A stretch of 16,253 nt of DNA from Chloroflexota bacterium. GTDB lineage: Bacteria > Chloroflexota > Limnocylindria > Limnocylindrales > Limnocylindraceae. A program made the translations under genes and the position numbers. Shown here piece by piece: positions 1 through 6,789 of this stretch. Numbering within the stretch: position 1 is the stretch's first letter; each line of letters opens with the position of its first letter. The notes under the pieces were generated by a model. That model worked only from the letters and a program-made list of their open reading frames with translations, searched no databases and was not told the DNA's origin. The stretch lies in assembly GCA_009692905.1 (NCBI GenBank), contig SHYI01000010.1, forward strand, positions 1 through 16,253. Reading direction: 5' to 3'.

Positions 1-204
1 GAGCCGCGCACCCGCATGATCGATGTGGCTCACGCATGGCTCGCGCCAGGTGGGCGCATTGCGGTGATCGATCTTGCCCCGCCGAACTTTGACCCAGCGA
101 CGTTGGAGCAGGCGGCGGGGGAGATGCTCGGCTCGCGATTTGCGGATCGCCGCGCCGAAGTGCTTGGCCGACACCTCGTGCTGATCGAGGCAACCGCGCG
201 CTAG
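1..204 (+). CDS. C-terminal fragment of a probable SAM-dependent methyltransferase
   Basis: The reading frame is open from the first base, so the true start lies upstream of the window. The visible 67 residues include a stretch reading AWLAPGGRIAVIDL. This resembles the strand and turn (L.pGG.l.v.D) found late in the Rossmann fold of class I SAM-dependent methyltransferases, and it is followed by a short helical tail ending in a beta-like LVLIEA segment. The SAM-binding glycine motif and any substrate-recognition part would be upstream and cannot be seen, so the substrate is unknown. The gene ends six bases before the stop codon of the convergent lipoprotein gene. The family call rests on this one motif and is tentative; coding status is well supported. 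Confidence 0.5.
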   Translation, partial: EPRTRMIDVAHAWLAPGGRIAVIDLAPPNFDPATLEQAAGEMLGSRFADRRAEVLGRHLVLIEATAR

Positions 205-210
205 CAGCCC

Positions 211-603
211 TTAGGGGTTCAGCGTGTGTGAGTCGAGGAGCCGATTCAACAGTTCAGGAAGGGAGTCTTTCGTGAGCCCCGCCGGTCGAATCGGTGCGCC
301 GGCGCCAATCGTGACCCCAATGATCGGATCGTCACTGTTGGCGCCCGCCGGAATCTCGAGGGCGGCCGCTGCGGCAAGTGCGGCCATCTGATCGGCTGGC
401 AGGATGACTCTTTCAGAGTGCTCTTCGTGGGTCATGATGGTCCGCCCGTCGGCATAGACGACCGCCTGCTCCTCCATGCCGTTCGACCAGCTGCGGGTGA
501 CCGTGTACGCCGGGGTGCCAGTTGGCTCGGTGGCGGTGCTGCAGGCGCCGAGGCTCGTGGCGGCAACGAGGGTCAAGAGCAGCGCGGTCAATCGCTTCAT
601 CAT
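211..603 (-). CDS. small putative lipoprotein, function unknown
   Basis: The 130-residue product begins with a typical lipoprotein signal: MMKR, a hydrophobic stretch (LTALLLTLVAAT) and the lipobox LGAC with Cys21. It is therefore expected to be lipidated and anchored on the outer face of the cytoplasmic membrane. The mature part of about 110 residues contains a predicted beta-rich segment (YTVTRSWSNGMEEQAVVYADGR) broken here as YTVTRSWSNG and MEEQAVVYADGR, then alternating Ala-rich helix and strand. I recognise no family. Two ATG codons lie in tandem (603 and 600). There is no Shine-Dalgarno sequence, and a TATATT box ends six bases before the second ATG, so translation may start leaderless at 600. 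It diverges from the membrane protein at 642. Confidence 0.75.
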   Translation of the reverse strand: MMKRLTALLLTLVAATSLGACSTATEPTGTPAYTVTRSWSNGMEEQAVVYADGRTIMTHEEHSERVILPADQMAALAAAAALEIPAGANSDDPIIGVTIGAGAPIRPAGLTKDSLPELLNRLLDSHTLNP

Positions 604-606
604 GCG

Positions 607-612
607 AATATA
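607..612 (-). promoter_or_regulatory. -10 box (TATATT) for a leaderless start of the lipoprotein gene
   Basis: Reading the minus strand, TATATT is followed by CGCATG and then the ATG at 600. A transcript starting about seven bases after the box would begin at or next to that start codon. No Shine-Dalgarno sequence precedes either ATG. No clear -35 element is visible. The box is an inference from sequence pattern and spacing. Confidence 0.5.
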
Positions 613-629
613 CCCGCAGGCAATTAGTT

Positions 630-638
630 AAGGAGGAG
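630..638 (+). promoter_or_regulatory. strong ribosome binding site that sets the start at 642
   Basis: AAGGAGGAG sits just before ATG 642. The open frame extends back to an ATG at 522, but that extension runs antisense through the lipoprotein gene and has no such site, so 642 is preferred. Confidence 0.8.
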
Positions 639-641
639 ACG

Positions 642-1298
642 ATGGCAGCACGACGTGGGGGAGCAGAAGAGCTCCGCATCCTTGAGGCGCAGCTCGACCG
701 CATGCGCGGCATGCTCGGCGCGTACTCGGAGCTCTTCTTTCGACAGATCACCATCTGGGGTGTCGTGAGCCTGGTGCTCCTTGCACTCTCTGGCCTCAGC
801 ACTGACGCGCCCGTTGCCGTTGCTCTCCTCTTTGTGGTTCCGTTCGCCTTTCTTGAGGCGGGCTACACCTTTTACTACACGGTGTTTGCGCGACGACATG
901 CAGAATTTTTAGAGCGCACCATCAACGCGCGGCTCGGTCGTGACGTACTGGCGGTCCATCGGCTGGAGGCGGCCTACTTCTATGAACCCGACGCACCGAA
1001 GCTCTCGTTCCTCTCGTTTGGTCGGCTGAGCGGCTACGGCAGCGTCATGACGATCGGCTACTCCATCGCCGCGGCGCTCCTCTGGCGGGCGGGACTTGAC
1101 GAGAGCCTCACCCAGGTGGGGGCTGGGGGGATCCACGTGGGCGTGCTTGTCGCTGGGGCGCTCTGGACCATCGGCGTCACCCTCTATCTGCTCTGGCACT
1201 TCCTCTCCCGCCGTGACGAGGAGCGCCTCCTGGCCGCCCTACGGGTCGCCTACCCAGATGCGGTAGGCTCGCGAAGACGCGCCCGGTCTGGGCGCTAA
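642..1298 (+). CDS. four-helix integral membrane protein, function unknown
   Basis: The product has 218 residues from ATG 642, chosen for the strong AAGGAGG site just upstream. The first 30 residues are charged and amphipathic (EELRILEAQLDRMRGMLGAY) and could form a short coiled coil. Four hydrophobic segments follow at about residues 33-52, 57-82, 133-149 and 163-188. Between the second and third lies a polar, charged loop of about 50 residues (RRHAEFLERTIN..., YFYEPDAP). The C-terminal tail is rich in arginine (SRRRARSGR) and probably cytoplasmic. I recognise no family and see no catalytic motif. It ends 30 bases before korA on the same strand and may share its transcript, which could mean a membrane-linked role near that enzyme, but this is only context. 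Confidence 0.75.
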   Translation: MAARRGGAEELRILEAQLDRMRGMLGAYSELFFRQITIWGVVSLVLLALSGLSTDAPVAVALLFVVPFAFLEAGYTFYYTVFARRHAEFLERTINARLGRDVLAVHRLEAAYFYEPDAPKLSFLSFGRLSGYGSVMTIGYSIAAALLWRAGLDESLTQVGAGGIHVGVLVAGALWTIGVTLYLLWHFLSRRDEERLLAALRVAYPDAVGSRRRARSGR

Positions 1299-1328
1299 CC
1301 GACCCACGGGCAGAGGAGTACGAGCGAC

Positions 1329-3209
1329 GTGACCACCCCCAATTCGGGAGCGCAGCACGGTTCGGTTACCGAGCTTGACCGCGTCACGATTCGCTTCGCC
1401 GGTGACTCTGGCGATGGGATGCAGTTGACCGGCTCGCAGTTCACCGCCACCACCGCACTTTTCGGCAACGACGTCTCGACCCTGCCCGATTACCCGGCCG
1501 AGATTCGCGCACCAGCCGGCTCGCTCCCTGGCGTTTCGGGATTCCAGATCAGCTTCTCGAGCGGCGACATTCACACCCCAGGCGATCGACCCGACGTGCT
1601 TGTCGCCATGAACCCAGCGGCGCTCAAGGTGAACCTTGGCGACCTGGTTCCAGGTGGCGCGATCATCGTGAACACCGACGCCTTCAACGAGATCAACCTG
1701 CGCAAGGCGGGCTTCGCCGAAGATCCGCTGAAGAACCAGAGCCTGCAAGGGTTCAACCTCTACGAGATTCCAATGTCAACGATGGTCGCTGGTGTCTGCG
1801 AGGGCCTCGGCCTTAGCAGCAAGCAGGTCGAGCTCTCCAAGAACTTCTTCGCCCTCGGCGTGATGTTCTGGCTCTACGAGCGCTCGATGGCCGGCACTGA
1901 GAAGTGGATCGCCGAGAAGTTCGCCGGCAAGGACGCGATCGCCGAGGCGAACCGCCGCGCACTGCATGCTGGCTACGCGTTCGGCGAGACGACCGAGATC
2001 TTCCACACGCACTACCGCGTCGCCGCAGCGCACCTACCACCCGGCACGTATCGCAACATCACCGGCAACGAGGCAACCGCCCTCGGCTTCGTGATGGCGT
2101 CGAAGCTCGCCGAGCGCGACCTCTTCTTGGCCAGCTACCCGATCACGCCCGCGTCGGACATCCTGCATCAGCTCTCGTCGTACAAGCACCTCGGCATTAA
2201 GACGGTGCAGTCCGAAGATGAGATCGCGGCGATCGGCGCCGCGGTTGGTGCCGCATACGGCGGTGCCATGGGCATGACCACCACCTCTGGCCCTGGCATG
2301 GCGTTAAAGGCTGAGATGCTCGGCCTCGCCGTCATGGTTGAGCTGCCACTCGTGGTTGTTGATGTGCAGCGCGCCGGTCCGTCGACGGGAATGCCCACCA
2401 AAACTGAACAGGGCGACCTGCTGATGAGCATGTTCGGTCGCAACTCCGATTCCCCGATTCCCGTGATTGCACCGGCAACCCCTGCCGAGTGCTTCACCAT
2501 GGCGATCGAGGCGTGGCGGATCGCGCTCCATCACATGACGCCGGTTGTCTTCTTGAGTGACGCCTTCTTGGCGACAGGTGCCGAGCCTTGGAGCATTCCA
2601 AACGTTGCCGACCTCCCGTCGATCAAGGTTGAGAACGCCCCCGCCTCAGACAAGCCAGGCTTCCGACCGTATCAGCGCGACCCCGAGACGCTGGCACGCC
2701 CGTGGGCGGTGCCAGGAACGCCAGGGCTTGAGCACCGCATCGGCGGCCTCGAGAAGCTCGACGAGTTGGGGACGGTCAGCTACGACCCCGACAACCACCA
2801 CCGCATGAACCTGTTGCGCGCCGAGAAAGTGGCGCGCGTCGCCCGCGACATTCCACCGACCGAAATCTACGGCGATGCGACTGGCGACCTGCTCATCTTG
2901 GGCTGGGGCTCAACCTATGGGGCGATTCGTTCGGCGGTTGAGCGCCTACAGTCGCGCGGCAAGCGCGTCAGCCACGCCCACCTGCGCCACCTGAACCCAC
3001 TCCCGAACGATCTCGGTGCGATGCTGAAGAACTTCAAGCACGTGCTGATGCCCGAGCTCAATGCTGGGCAGCTGCGCATGCTCATTCGCGCCAAGTACCT
3101 GGTTGACGCGGTTGGCTTCAACCTGGTCCGCGGCAAGCCGTTCCAGATCGGTGAGATTGAGGCGAAGGCCGAGTCGATTCTCGGCGAGAGTGTGGAGGCC
3201 GCAAAGTGA
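1329..3209 (+). CDS. korA: 2-oxoacid:ferredoxin oxidoreductase, fused gamma-alpha subunit (probably 2-oxoglutarate)
   Basis: This subunit belongs to an enzyme that oxidatively decarboxylates a 2-oxoacid, most likely 2-oxoglutarate, to the acyl-CoA while reducing ferredoxin in the cytoplasm. The 626 residues show the usual fusion: a gamma domain at about 20-200 (GDSGDG at 25-30), then the alpha domain from about 243. The alpha domain carries YPITPAS (270-276), the PP-fold acidic stretch QSEDEIAAIGAA, and TTTSGPG (317-323), and ends in a transketolase-C-like domain near 520-615 (LLILGWGSTYGAI). Length and two-gene layout match the KorAB type known from aerobic actinobacteria. The start is GTG with AGAGGAG ten bases upstream. 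Its stop overlaps the GTG of korB by four bases. Other 2-oxoacid substrates cannot be excluded from sequence alone. Confidence 0.93.
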   Translation: MTTPNSGAQHGSVTELDRVTIRFAGDSGDGMQLTGSQFTATTALFGNDVSTLPDYPAEIRAPAGSLPGVSGFQISFSSGDIHTPGDRPDVLVAMNPAALKVNLGDLVPGGAIIVNTDAFNEINLRKAGFAEDPLKNQSLQGFNLYEIPMSTMVAGVCEGLGLSSKQVELSKNFFALGVMFWLYERSMAGTEKWIAEKFAGKDAIAEANRRALHAGYAFGETTEIFHTHYRVAAAHLPPGTYRNITGNEATALGFVMASKLAERDLFLASYPITPASDILHQLSSYKHLGIKTVQSEDEIAAIGAAVGAAYGGAMGMTTTSGPGMALKAEMLGLAVMVELPLVVVDVQRAGPSTGMPTKTEQGDLLMSMFGRNSDSPIPVIAPATPAECFTMAIEAWRIALHHMTPVVFLSDAFLATGAEPWSIPNVADLPSIKVENAPASDKPGFRPYQRDPETLARPWAVPGTPGLEHRIGGLEKLDELGTVSYDPDNHHRMNLLRAEKVARVARDIPPTEIYGDATGDLLILGWGSTYGAIRSAVERLQSRGKRVSHAHLRHLNPLPNDLGAMLKNFKHVLMPELNAGQLRMLIRAKYLVDAVGFNLVRGKPFQIGEIEAKAESILGESVEAAK

Positions 3210-4237
3210 CCCAGTCTGAGCTCCCTGTGCTGACGAAGAAGGATTTCGAGTCCGACCAGGATGTGCGCTGGTGCCCAGGGTGCGGCGACTATGCGATCCT
3301 GGCGCAGACTCAGAAGGCCATGCCTACCTTCGGCGTCGCCAAGGAGAAGATCGTTTTCATCTCTGGTATCGGCTGCTCGGGTCGCCTCCCGTATTACATG
3401 AATACCTACGGCTTCCACACCATCCACGGTCGTGCGGCAACGATCGCCACCGGGCTGAAGGCGGCGCGTCCTGACCTGATGGTCTGGGTGATCACCGGTG
3501 ATGGTGACGCCCTCTCCATCGGTGGCAACCACCTGATCCACGCGATGCGCCGCAACGTCGACATGAAGATGATCATGTTCAACAACCGCATCTACGGTCT
3601 TACCAAGGGTCAGGCCTCGCCAACCTCGCCGATGGGGAAGAAGACGAAGTCGACGCCGCTCGGCACCATCGAAACGCCAATCATTCCGCTCAACCTCGTT
3701 GCCGCCGCCGAGGCGAGCTTCATCGCTCGATCGGTTGATACGCACTCCGAGCACCTGCAAGAGATGATGCATCGTGCCGGCGAGCACTCGGGCGCCGCCT
3801 TCCTCGAAGTGCTGCAGAACTGCAACATCTTCAACGACGGCGCCTGGCGCGACTTCACCGACAAGTCGGTGAAAGAGGATCGCATGCTGGTGCTCAAGCA
3901 CGGCGAGCCGATGATCTACGGCGCCGAGAAGAACAAGGGGATTCGCCTCAACGGTCTACGACCAGAGGTCGTGACCATTGGCGAGAACGGCGTGAGCGTT
4001 GCCGACCTCTGGGTGCACGACGAGACCGACCCTGATGCCACGCGCACGCAGATCTTGAGCCGCATGTGGTGGCCCGACTTCCCCGTACCGGTTGGCGTCT
4101 TCCGTCGCGTGCCACGCCCAACACACGATCAGCTCCTCGTCGAGCAGATCGATGGCGCGAAGGCGGCGCGTGCCGCAAAGGGCCCCGTTGATCTGCAGAA
4201 GCTCCTCGCCTCAGGGGAGACCTGGACGGTCGAGTGA
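3206..4237 (+). CDS. korB: 2-oxoacid:ferredoxin oxidoreductase, beta subunit (TPP and [4Fe-4S] binding)
   Basis: The beta subunit binds thiamine pyrophosphate and an iron-sulfur cluster and partners KorA. In its 343 residues, WCPGCGDY supplies Cys23 and Cys26, GIGCSGR supplies Cys57 and LQNCNIFN supplies Cys206. These are the four cluster ligands expected for this family. The TPP/Mg site is GDGD at 98-101 with Asn126-Asn127 and NNRIYGLTKGQ following. No separate ferredoxin-like delta subunit is encoded nearby, as is usual for the two-subunit form. The GTG start is inside the GTGA overlap with korA, with GGAGG seven bases upstream, so translation is probably coupled. Its own stop overlaps the next gene by GTGA. 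Confidence 0.94.
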   Translation: MTQSELPVLTKKDFESDQDVRWCPGCGDYAILAQTQKAMPTFGVAKEKIVFISGIGCSGRLPYYMNTYGFHTIHGRAATIATGLKAARPDLMVWVITGDGDALSIGGNHLIHAMRRNVDMKMIMFNNRIYGLTKGQASPTSPMGKKTKSTPLGTIETPIIPLNLVAAAEASFIARSVDTHSEHLQEMMHRAGEHSGAAFLEVLQNCNIFNDGAWRDFTDKSVKEDRMLVLKHGEPMIYGAEKNKGIRLNGLRPEVVTIGENGVSVADLWVHDETDPDATRTQILSRMWWPDFPVPVGVFRRVPRPTHDQLLVEQIDGAKAARAAKGPVDLQKLLASGETWTVE

Positions 4238-4650
4238 CCGCGCCGCGCCTTCTGGTGCTGGCCGACGATCTGATCTGGTCGACTCGACTCGAAGGGCAGG
4301 GGCGCACCCTCGGCGCTGATGTCCAGCGATTTACAACGCCAGCACCCCTCCTTGCGATCCTCGCCGCTGAGCCTGCCACCCCCACCGACCTGGTGACAAT
4401 CGACGCCACCGCCCGCGCCTACGACGCCGAGGCGGCGGTTCGCGCTGTGTCGGCTACCGGGGCACGGGTCCTCGCCCTGGTCCAGCACGACGATCCTGTG
4501 GGGCGGGCGAGCCTGATCGCCGCAGGGGCGGTGCGCGCCATGCCGTACCGCGCCCTCTTTGAGCGCGGGCATGCGATCCTCGCAGGGCTACTCGATCTGC
4601 CGGTGCCACCGGCAACGAGTCCAGCGAGAGCAACTGAGGAGGGTGCATGA
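4234..4650 (+). CDS. degenerate response-regulator receiver-like protein
   Basis: The 138-residue product has an alternating strand-helix pattern like a CheY receiver: RLLVLADD (strand 1), TDLVTIDAT (strand 3), ARVLALVQHDD (strand 4) and GAVRAMPYRALF (strand 5 and helix 5). The acidic pair Asp11-Asp12 and Asp57 fall where CheY has its metal-binding pair and phospho-acceptor. The conserved Thr/Ser after strand 4 is Gln84 and the conserved Lys before the Pro is Met103, so normal phosphorylation switching is doubtful. There is no output domain; the last 15 residues look disordered. It begins with GTG inside a four-base overlap with korB and ends in ATGA shared with the peptidase gene, so it is made in step with both. 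The family assignment comes from pattern only and no function can be named. Confidence 0.6.
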   Translation: MTAPRLLVLADDLIWSTRLEGQGRTLGADVQRFTTPAPLLAILAAEPATPTDLVTIDATARAYDAEAAVRAVSATGARVLALVQHDDPVGRASLIAAGAVRAMPYRALFERGHAILAGLLDLPVPPATSPARATEEGA

Positions 4651-5894
4651 GCAACCGAACCGCCGAGATTGACGCCGCCTACGCCGCCGCCACCCCAGGG
4701 CTTGGCGCCGGTCACGCCCTCGAGGCGAAGCTCATCGGCCCCGCCGCCTACGCTGCGCGACTCTCCGCCGCGCGCGACGCGGTGAACGACGCCGGCCTCG
4801 ACGCGGTCTTGCTCGGCTTCGGCGCCGACATGCGCTACCTCACCGGTTACGCCGCACCAGCACTCGAGCGACTCACCATGCTGGTGATCCCAGCGAACGG
4901 TGCACCAACACTCATCGTGCCGCGACTGGAAACAGGCATGGCTGGTGACGCCCCCGCGATGCGCGGTGGTCACGTGGCCCGCGTCCCCTTCGGCGAGACC
5001 GATGATCCGTTTGCCCTTGTTGCAGCCGCAGTCAAGGCTGGCGGCCGACCAGGATCTGCCGCGCGCGGCGTGGCTGTCTCGGACCGACTCTGGTCGACCT
5101 TCCTGATTCGCATTGAGGCGGCGCTGCGTACCCACGGCACCATCACCCAGACACAGCTGGCGTCGCATGTGATTGGCAAGTTGCGCATGGTGAAGTCGGC
5201 CGAAGAGGCGGCGCTGCTCCGCGGTGCAGGTCGCGCTGTGGACACCGTCGTGATGGCGATCACGAGCGGAAAGCTGCTTGGTCGCACCGAGAACGATGTG
5301 GCGCGCGAAGTGCGCGAGCGACTCACCGGTGCTGGGCATGAGGTCTCATCGTTTGCCATCGTTGGCTCCGGCCCGAACTCGGCCTCACCACATCACGAGG
5401 CCTCATCCCGCGTGATCAACGCCGGGGATGCGATCGTGCTCGACATTGGTGGCGTCTTCGGCGGCTACGGCTCCGACACCACGCGCACTATTTGGGTGAC
5501 CGGCCCGAACGGTGCGGTGCCGCCAACCGACGACTACCTGCGCCGCTACGAGATCTTGAAGCGTTCGCACCAGGCGGCGATGGACCATGTTCGCCCAGGG
5601 GTGAGCTGTGAGTCGGTCGATGCCGCCGCCCGCGCCGTGATCGACGCGGCAGGGGAGGGAGCCCGCTTCTTCCACCGCACCGGGCACGGAATCGGGCTCG
5701 AGGAGCACGAGGATCCGTACATCGTCGCGGGGAACACCACGAAGCTCGTCCCAGGCCACGCCTTCTCCATTGAGCCTGGCATCTACGTTGAAGGTGTCAA
5801 CGGTGCCCGTATCGAGGACATCGTCCTCTGCGGCGATAGCGCGGTCGATGCGCTGAATCACACCAAGCGTGATCTCTATGTGGTGGCCGGATGA
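4647..5894 (+). CDS. M24 family metallopeptidase (Xaa-Pro aminopeptidase/dipeptidase-like)
   Basis: Enzymes of this family use two metal ions to remove residues next to proline from peptides in the cytoplasm. The 415 residues include a creatinase-like N-terminal domain (about 38-165, with MRYLTGYAAP) and a pita-bread catalytic domain from about 180. All five metal ligands are visible: Asp266 (LDIGG), Asp277 (GSDTTR), His347 (RTGHGIG), Glu376 (SIEPGIY) and Glu390 (ARIED). The PHHEASSR stretch near 248-255 fits the substrate-binding histidine region. ATG 4647 has GAGGAGGG just upstream and overlaps the previous stop by four bases. The exact member (PepP, PepQ or another Xaa-Pro enzyme) cannot be decided here. 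Confidence 0.9.
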   Translation: MSNRTAEIDAAYAAATPGLGAGHALEAKLIGPAAYAARLSAARDAVNDAGLDAVLLGFGADMRYLTGYAAPALERLTMLVIPANGAPTLIVPRLETGMAGDAPAMRGGHVARVPFGETDDPFALVAAAVKAGGRPGSAARGVAVSDRLWSTFLIRIEAALRTHGTITQTQLASHVIGKLRMVKSAEEAALLRGAGRAVDTVVMAITSGKLLGRTENDVAREVRERLTGAGHEVSSFAIVGSGPNSASPHHEASSRVINAGDAIVLDIGGVFGGYGSDTTRTIWVTGPNGAVPPTDDYLRRYEILKRSHQAAMDHVRPGVSCESVDAAARAVIDAAGEGARFFHRTGHGIGLEEHEDPYIVAGNTTKLVPGHAFSIEPGIYVEGVNGARIEDIVLCGDSAVDALNHTKRDLYVVAG

Positions 5895-6202
5895 CCGACG
5901 GTCCAGTCGCGAGCGCACAGCAGCAGGTTCGTCAGGCAACACCGGCGCAGGTGCGTCGCATCGCCAAGGCGCGACCGTATGTGCCGCTGCATGATTTACG
6001 ACGAACCTACGGACTCCCTGGCGACGAAGAGATCACCACGCGCATCGAGACACCTGAAGGTCCAGCATGGATCGGTCTCCCAGAGCGCGAGGCACGCATC
6101 ATCGAGAGCCTCGTACGCGAAGGTGAGATTGCGCTGATCTTTGCCGACTCACCGCGAGCGCGTGTGGTGCTCGGCTTCCACAGCCTGACGCTGCACGCCT
6201 AA
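5891..6202 (+). CDS. conserved-looking small protein, function unknown
   Basis: The 103-residue soluble protein starts in an ATGA overlap with the peptidase gene, which supports it as a real, co-translated gene. The N-terminal half is basic (VRQATPAQVRRIAKARPYVPLHDLRRTYG) shown here as VRRIAKARPYVPLHDLRR, and could bind nucleic acid or a partner. The C-terminal half has strand-like segments (TRIETPEGPAWIGLP; EIALIFADSPRARVVLGF) and an acidic helix between them. I recognise no family, transmembrane segment or catalytic motif. It closes the kor operon and its stop codon overlaps the stop of the convergent ogt gene by four bases, leaving no room for a terminator between them. Confidence 0.65.
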   Translation: MTDGPVASAQQQVRQATPAQVRRIAKARPYVPLHDLRRTYGLPGDEEITTRIETPEGPAWIGLPEREARIIESLVREGEIALIFADSPRARVVLGFHSLTLHA

Positions 6203-6729
6203 GCGTCGACCCCTTCGCCGCGCAGCAGTGCGCGCTTGAAGGCAATCGGATCCGTTGCCCCAGGACGCCAGCTGCTCCCCGCGCTACCTCCGAATCCGCC
6301 GATGCCGGCCGATGCCAACACGCGATGGCAGGGGATCAACACGGGCACGCGGTTCTTGCCGAGCGCCCCACCGACGGCGCGCGCGGCCCGTGGCGACCCA
6401 CTGGCCGCCGCAAGTTCGCCGTAGGTCACCGTTCTGCCGAAGCGCACTCCGGCGAGTGCGCGCAAGACGCGCTGCTCAAACTCGGTTGCCCACGAAAGGT
6501 CGGTTGCGGCAAGCCGCTCACGCGCACTGAGCTGCCCACGTAGCGCGGCGTTCAGGATGCGGTTCACCTCACGTGCACTGGTGATCGGCCCCGCTACTCG
6601 GCGGCTCACCCCCGCGTCGGCGATAGGCGCAAATGGCGCTCGTGGGTCGAGGGCGATGGCGTAGATACGGCCGTTCTCCACAGCGACGGGGAGCGCTCCC
6701 CAAGGGCTAGACCACGAGTAGATCTGCAT
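6199..6729 (-). CDS. ogt: methylated-DNA--[protein]-cysteine S-methyltransferase
   Basis: This suicide repair protein transfers alkyl groups from O6-alkylguanine in DNA to its own cysteine. In the 176 residues the C-terminal domain begins near residue 83 (FEQRVLRALAGVRFGRTVTY), with the DNA-recognition helix SPRAARAVGGALG and the active-site motif PCHRV (Cys134), followed by GGFGG. The length and single-domain layout match Ogt; there is no Ada regulatory domain. No Shine-Dalgarno sequence precedes ATG 6729, but a TAGGCT box lies exactly six bases upstream, suggesting a leaderless mRNA. It diverges from the copper ATPase with only about 58 bases between start codons. Confidence 0.93.
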   Translation of the reverse strand: MQIYSWSSPWGALPVAVENGRIYAIALDPRAPFAPIADAGVSRRVAGPITSAREVNRILNAALRGQLSARERLAATDLSWATEFEQRVLRALAGVRFGRTVTYGELAAASGSPRAARAVGGALGKNRVPVLIPCHRVLASAGIGGFGGSAGSSWRPGATDPIAFKRALLRGEGVDA

Positions 6730-6735
6730 GCGCGC

Positions 6736-6741
6736 AGCCTA
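6736..6741 (-). promoter_or_regulatory. -10 box (TAGGCT) for leaderless ogt transcription
   Basis: On the minus strand TAGGCT is followed by GCGCGC and then the ATG of ogt at 6729. The six-base spacing puts the expected transcription start on the start codon. No -35 element is obvious. It is a pattern-based prediction. Confidence 0.45.
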
Positions 6742-6771
6742 GCCCGAGGTACTTACCGACCAGATGAGGCG

Positions 6772-6789
6772 TATACTCCCCCTGAGTAT
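6772..6789 (+). promoter_or_regulatory. CsoR-like operator and -10 box overlapping the copper ATPase start
   Basis: The perfect dyad ATACTCCCCCTGAGTAT (6773-6789, arms of six, centre of five) covers a TATACT -10 box (6772-6777) and runs into the ATG at 6788. TAC...GTA dyads with a C/G-rich centre are typical of CsoR-family copper sensors, and the gene downstream is a copper exporter. A repressor bound here would block both polymerase and the start codon region. No csoR gene is in the window. Confidence 0.6.

Noticed and set aside
522..641. A longer N-terminus for the membrane protein starting at 522
   Set aside because: The extra 40 codons are antisense to the lipoprotein's signal peptide region and lack a ribosome binding site, whereas ATG 642 has a near-perfect one.
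2915..3901. A 328-codon open frame on the minus strand across korA and korB
   Set aside because: It is antisense to two well-supported enzyme genes, its translation is rich in Arg, His and Val as expected from a high-GC shadow frame, and it shows no family motif.
4419..5339. A 306-codon minus-strand open frame over the receiver-like and peptidase genes
   Set aside because: It lies opposite the M24 peptidase, whose five metal ligands are intact, and has a low-complexity Gly/Arg/His-rich translation with no recognisable domain.
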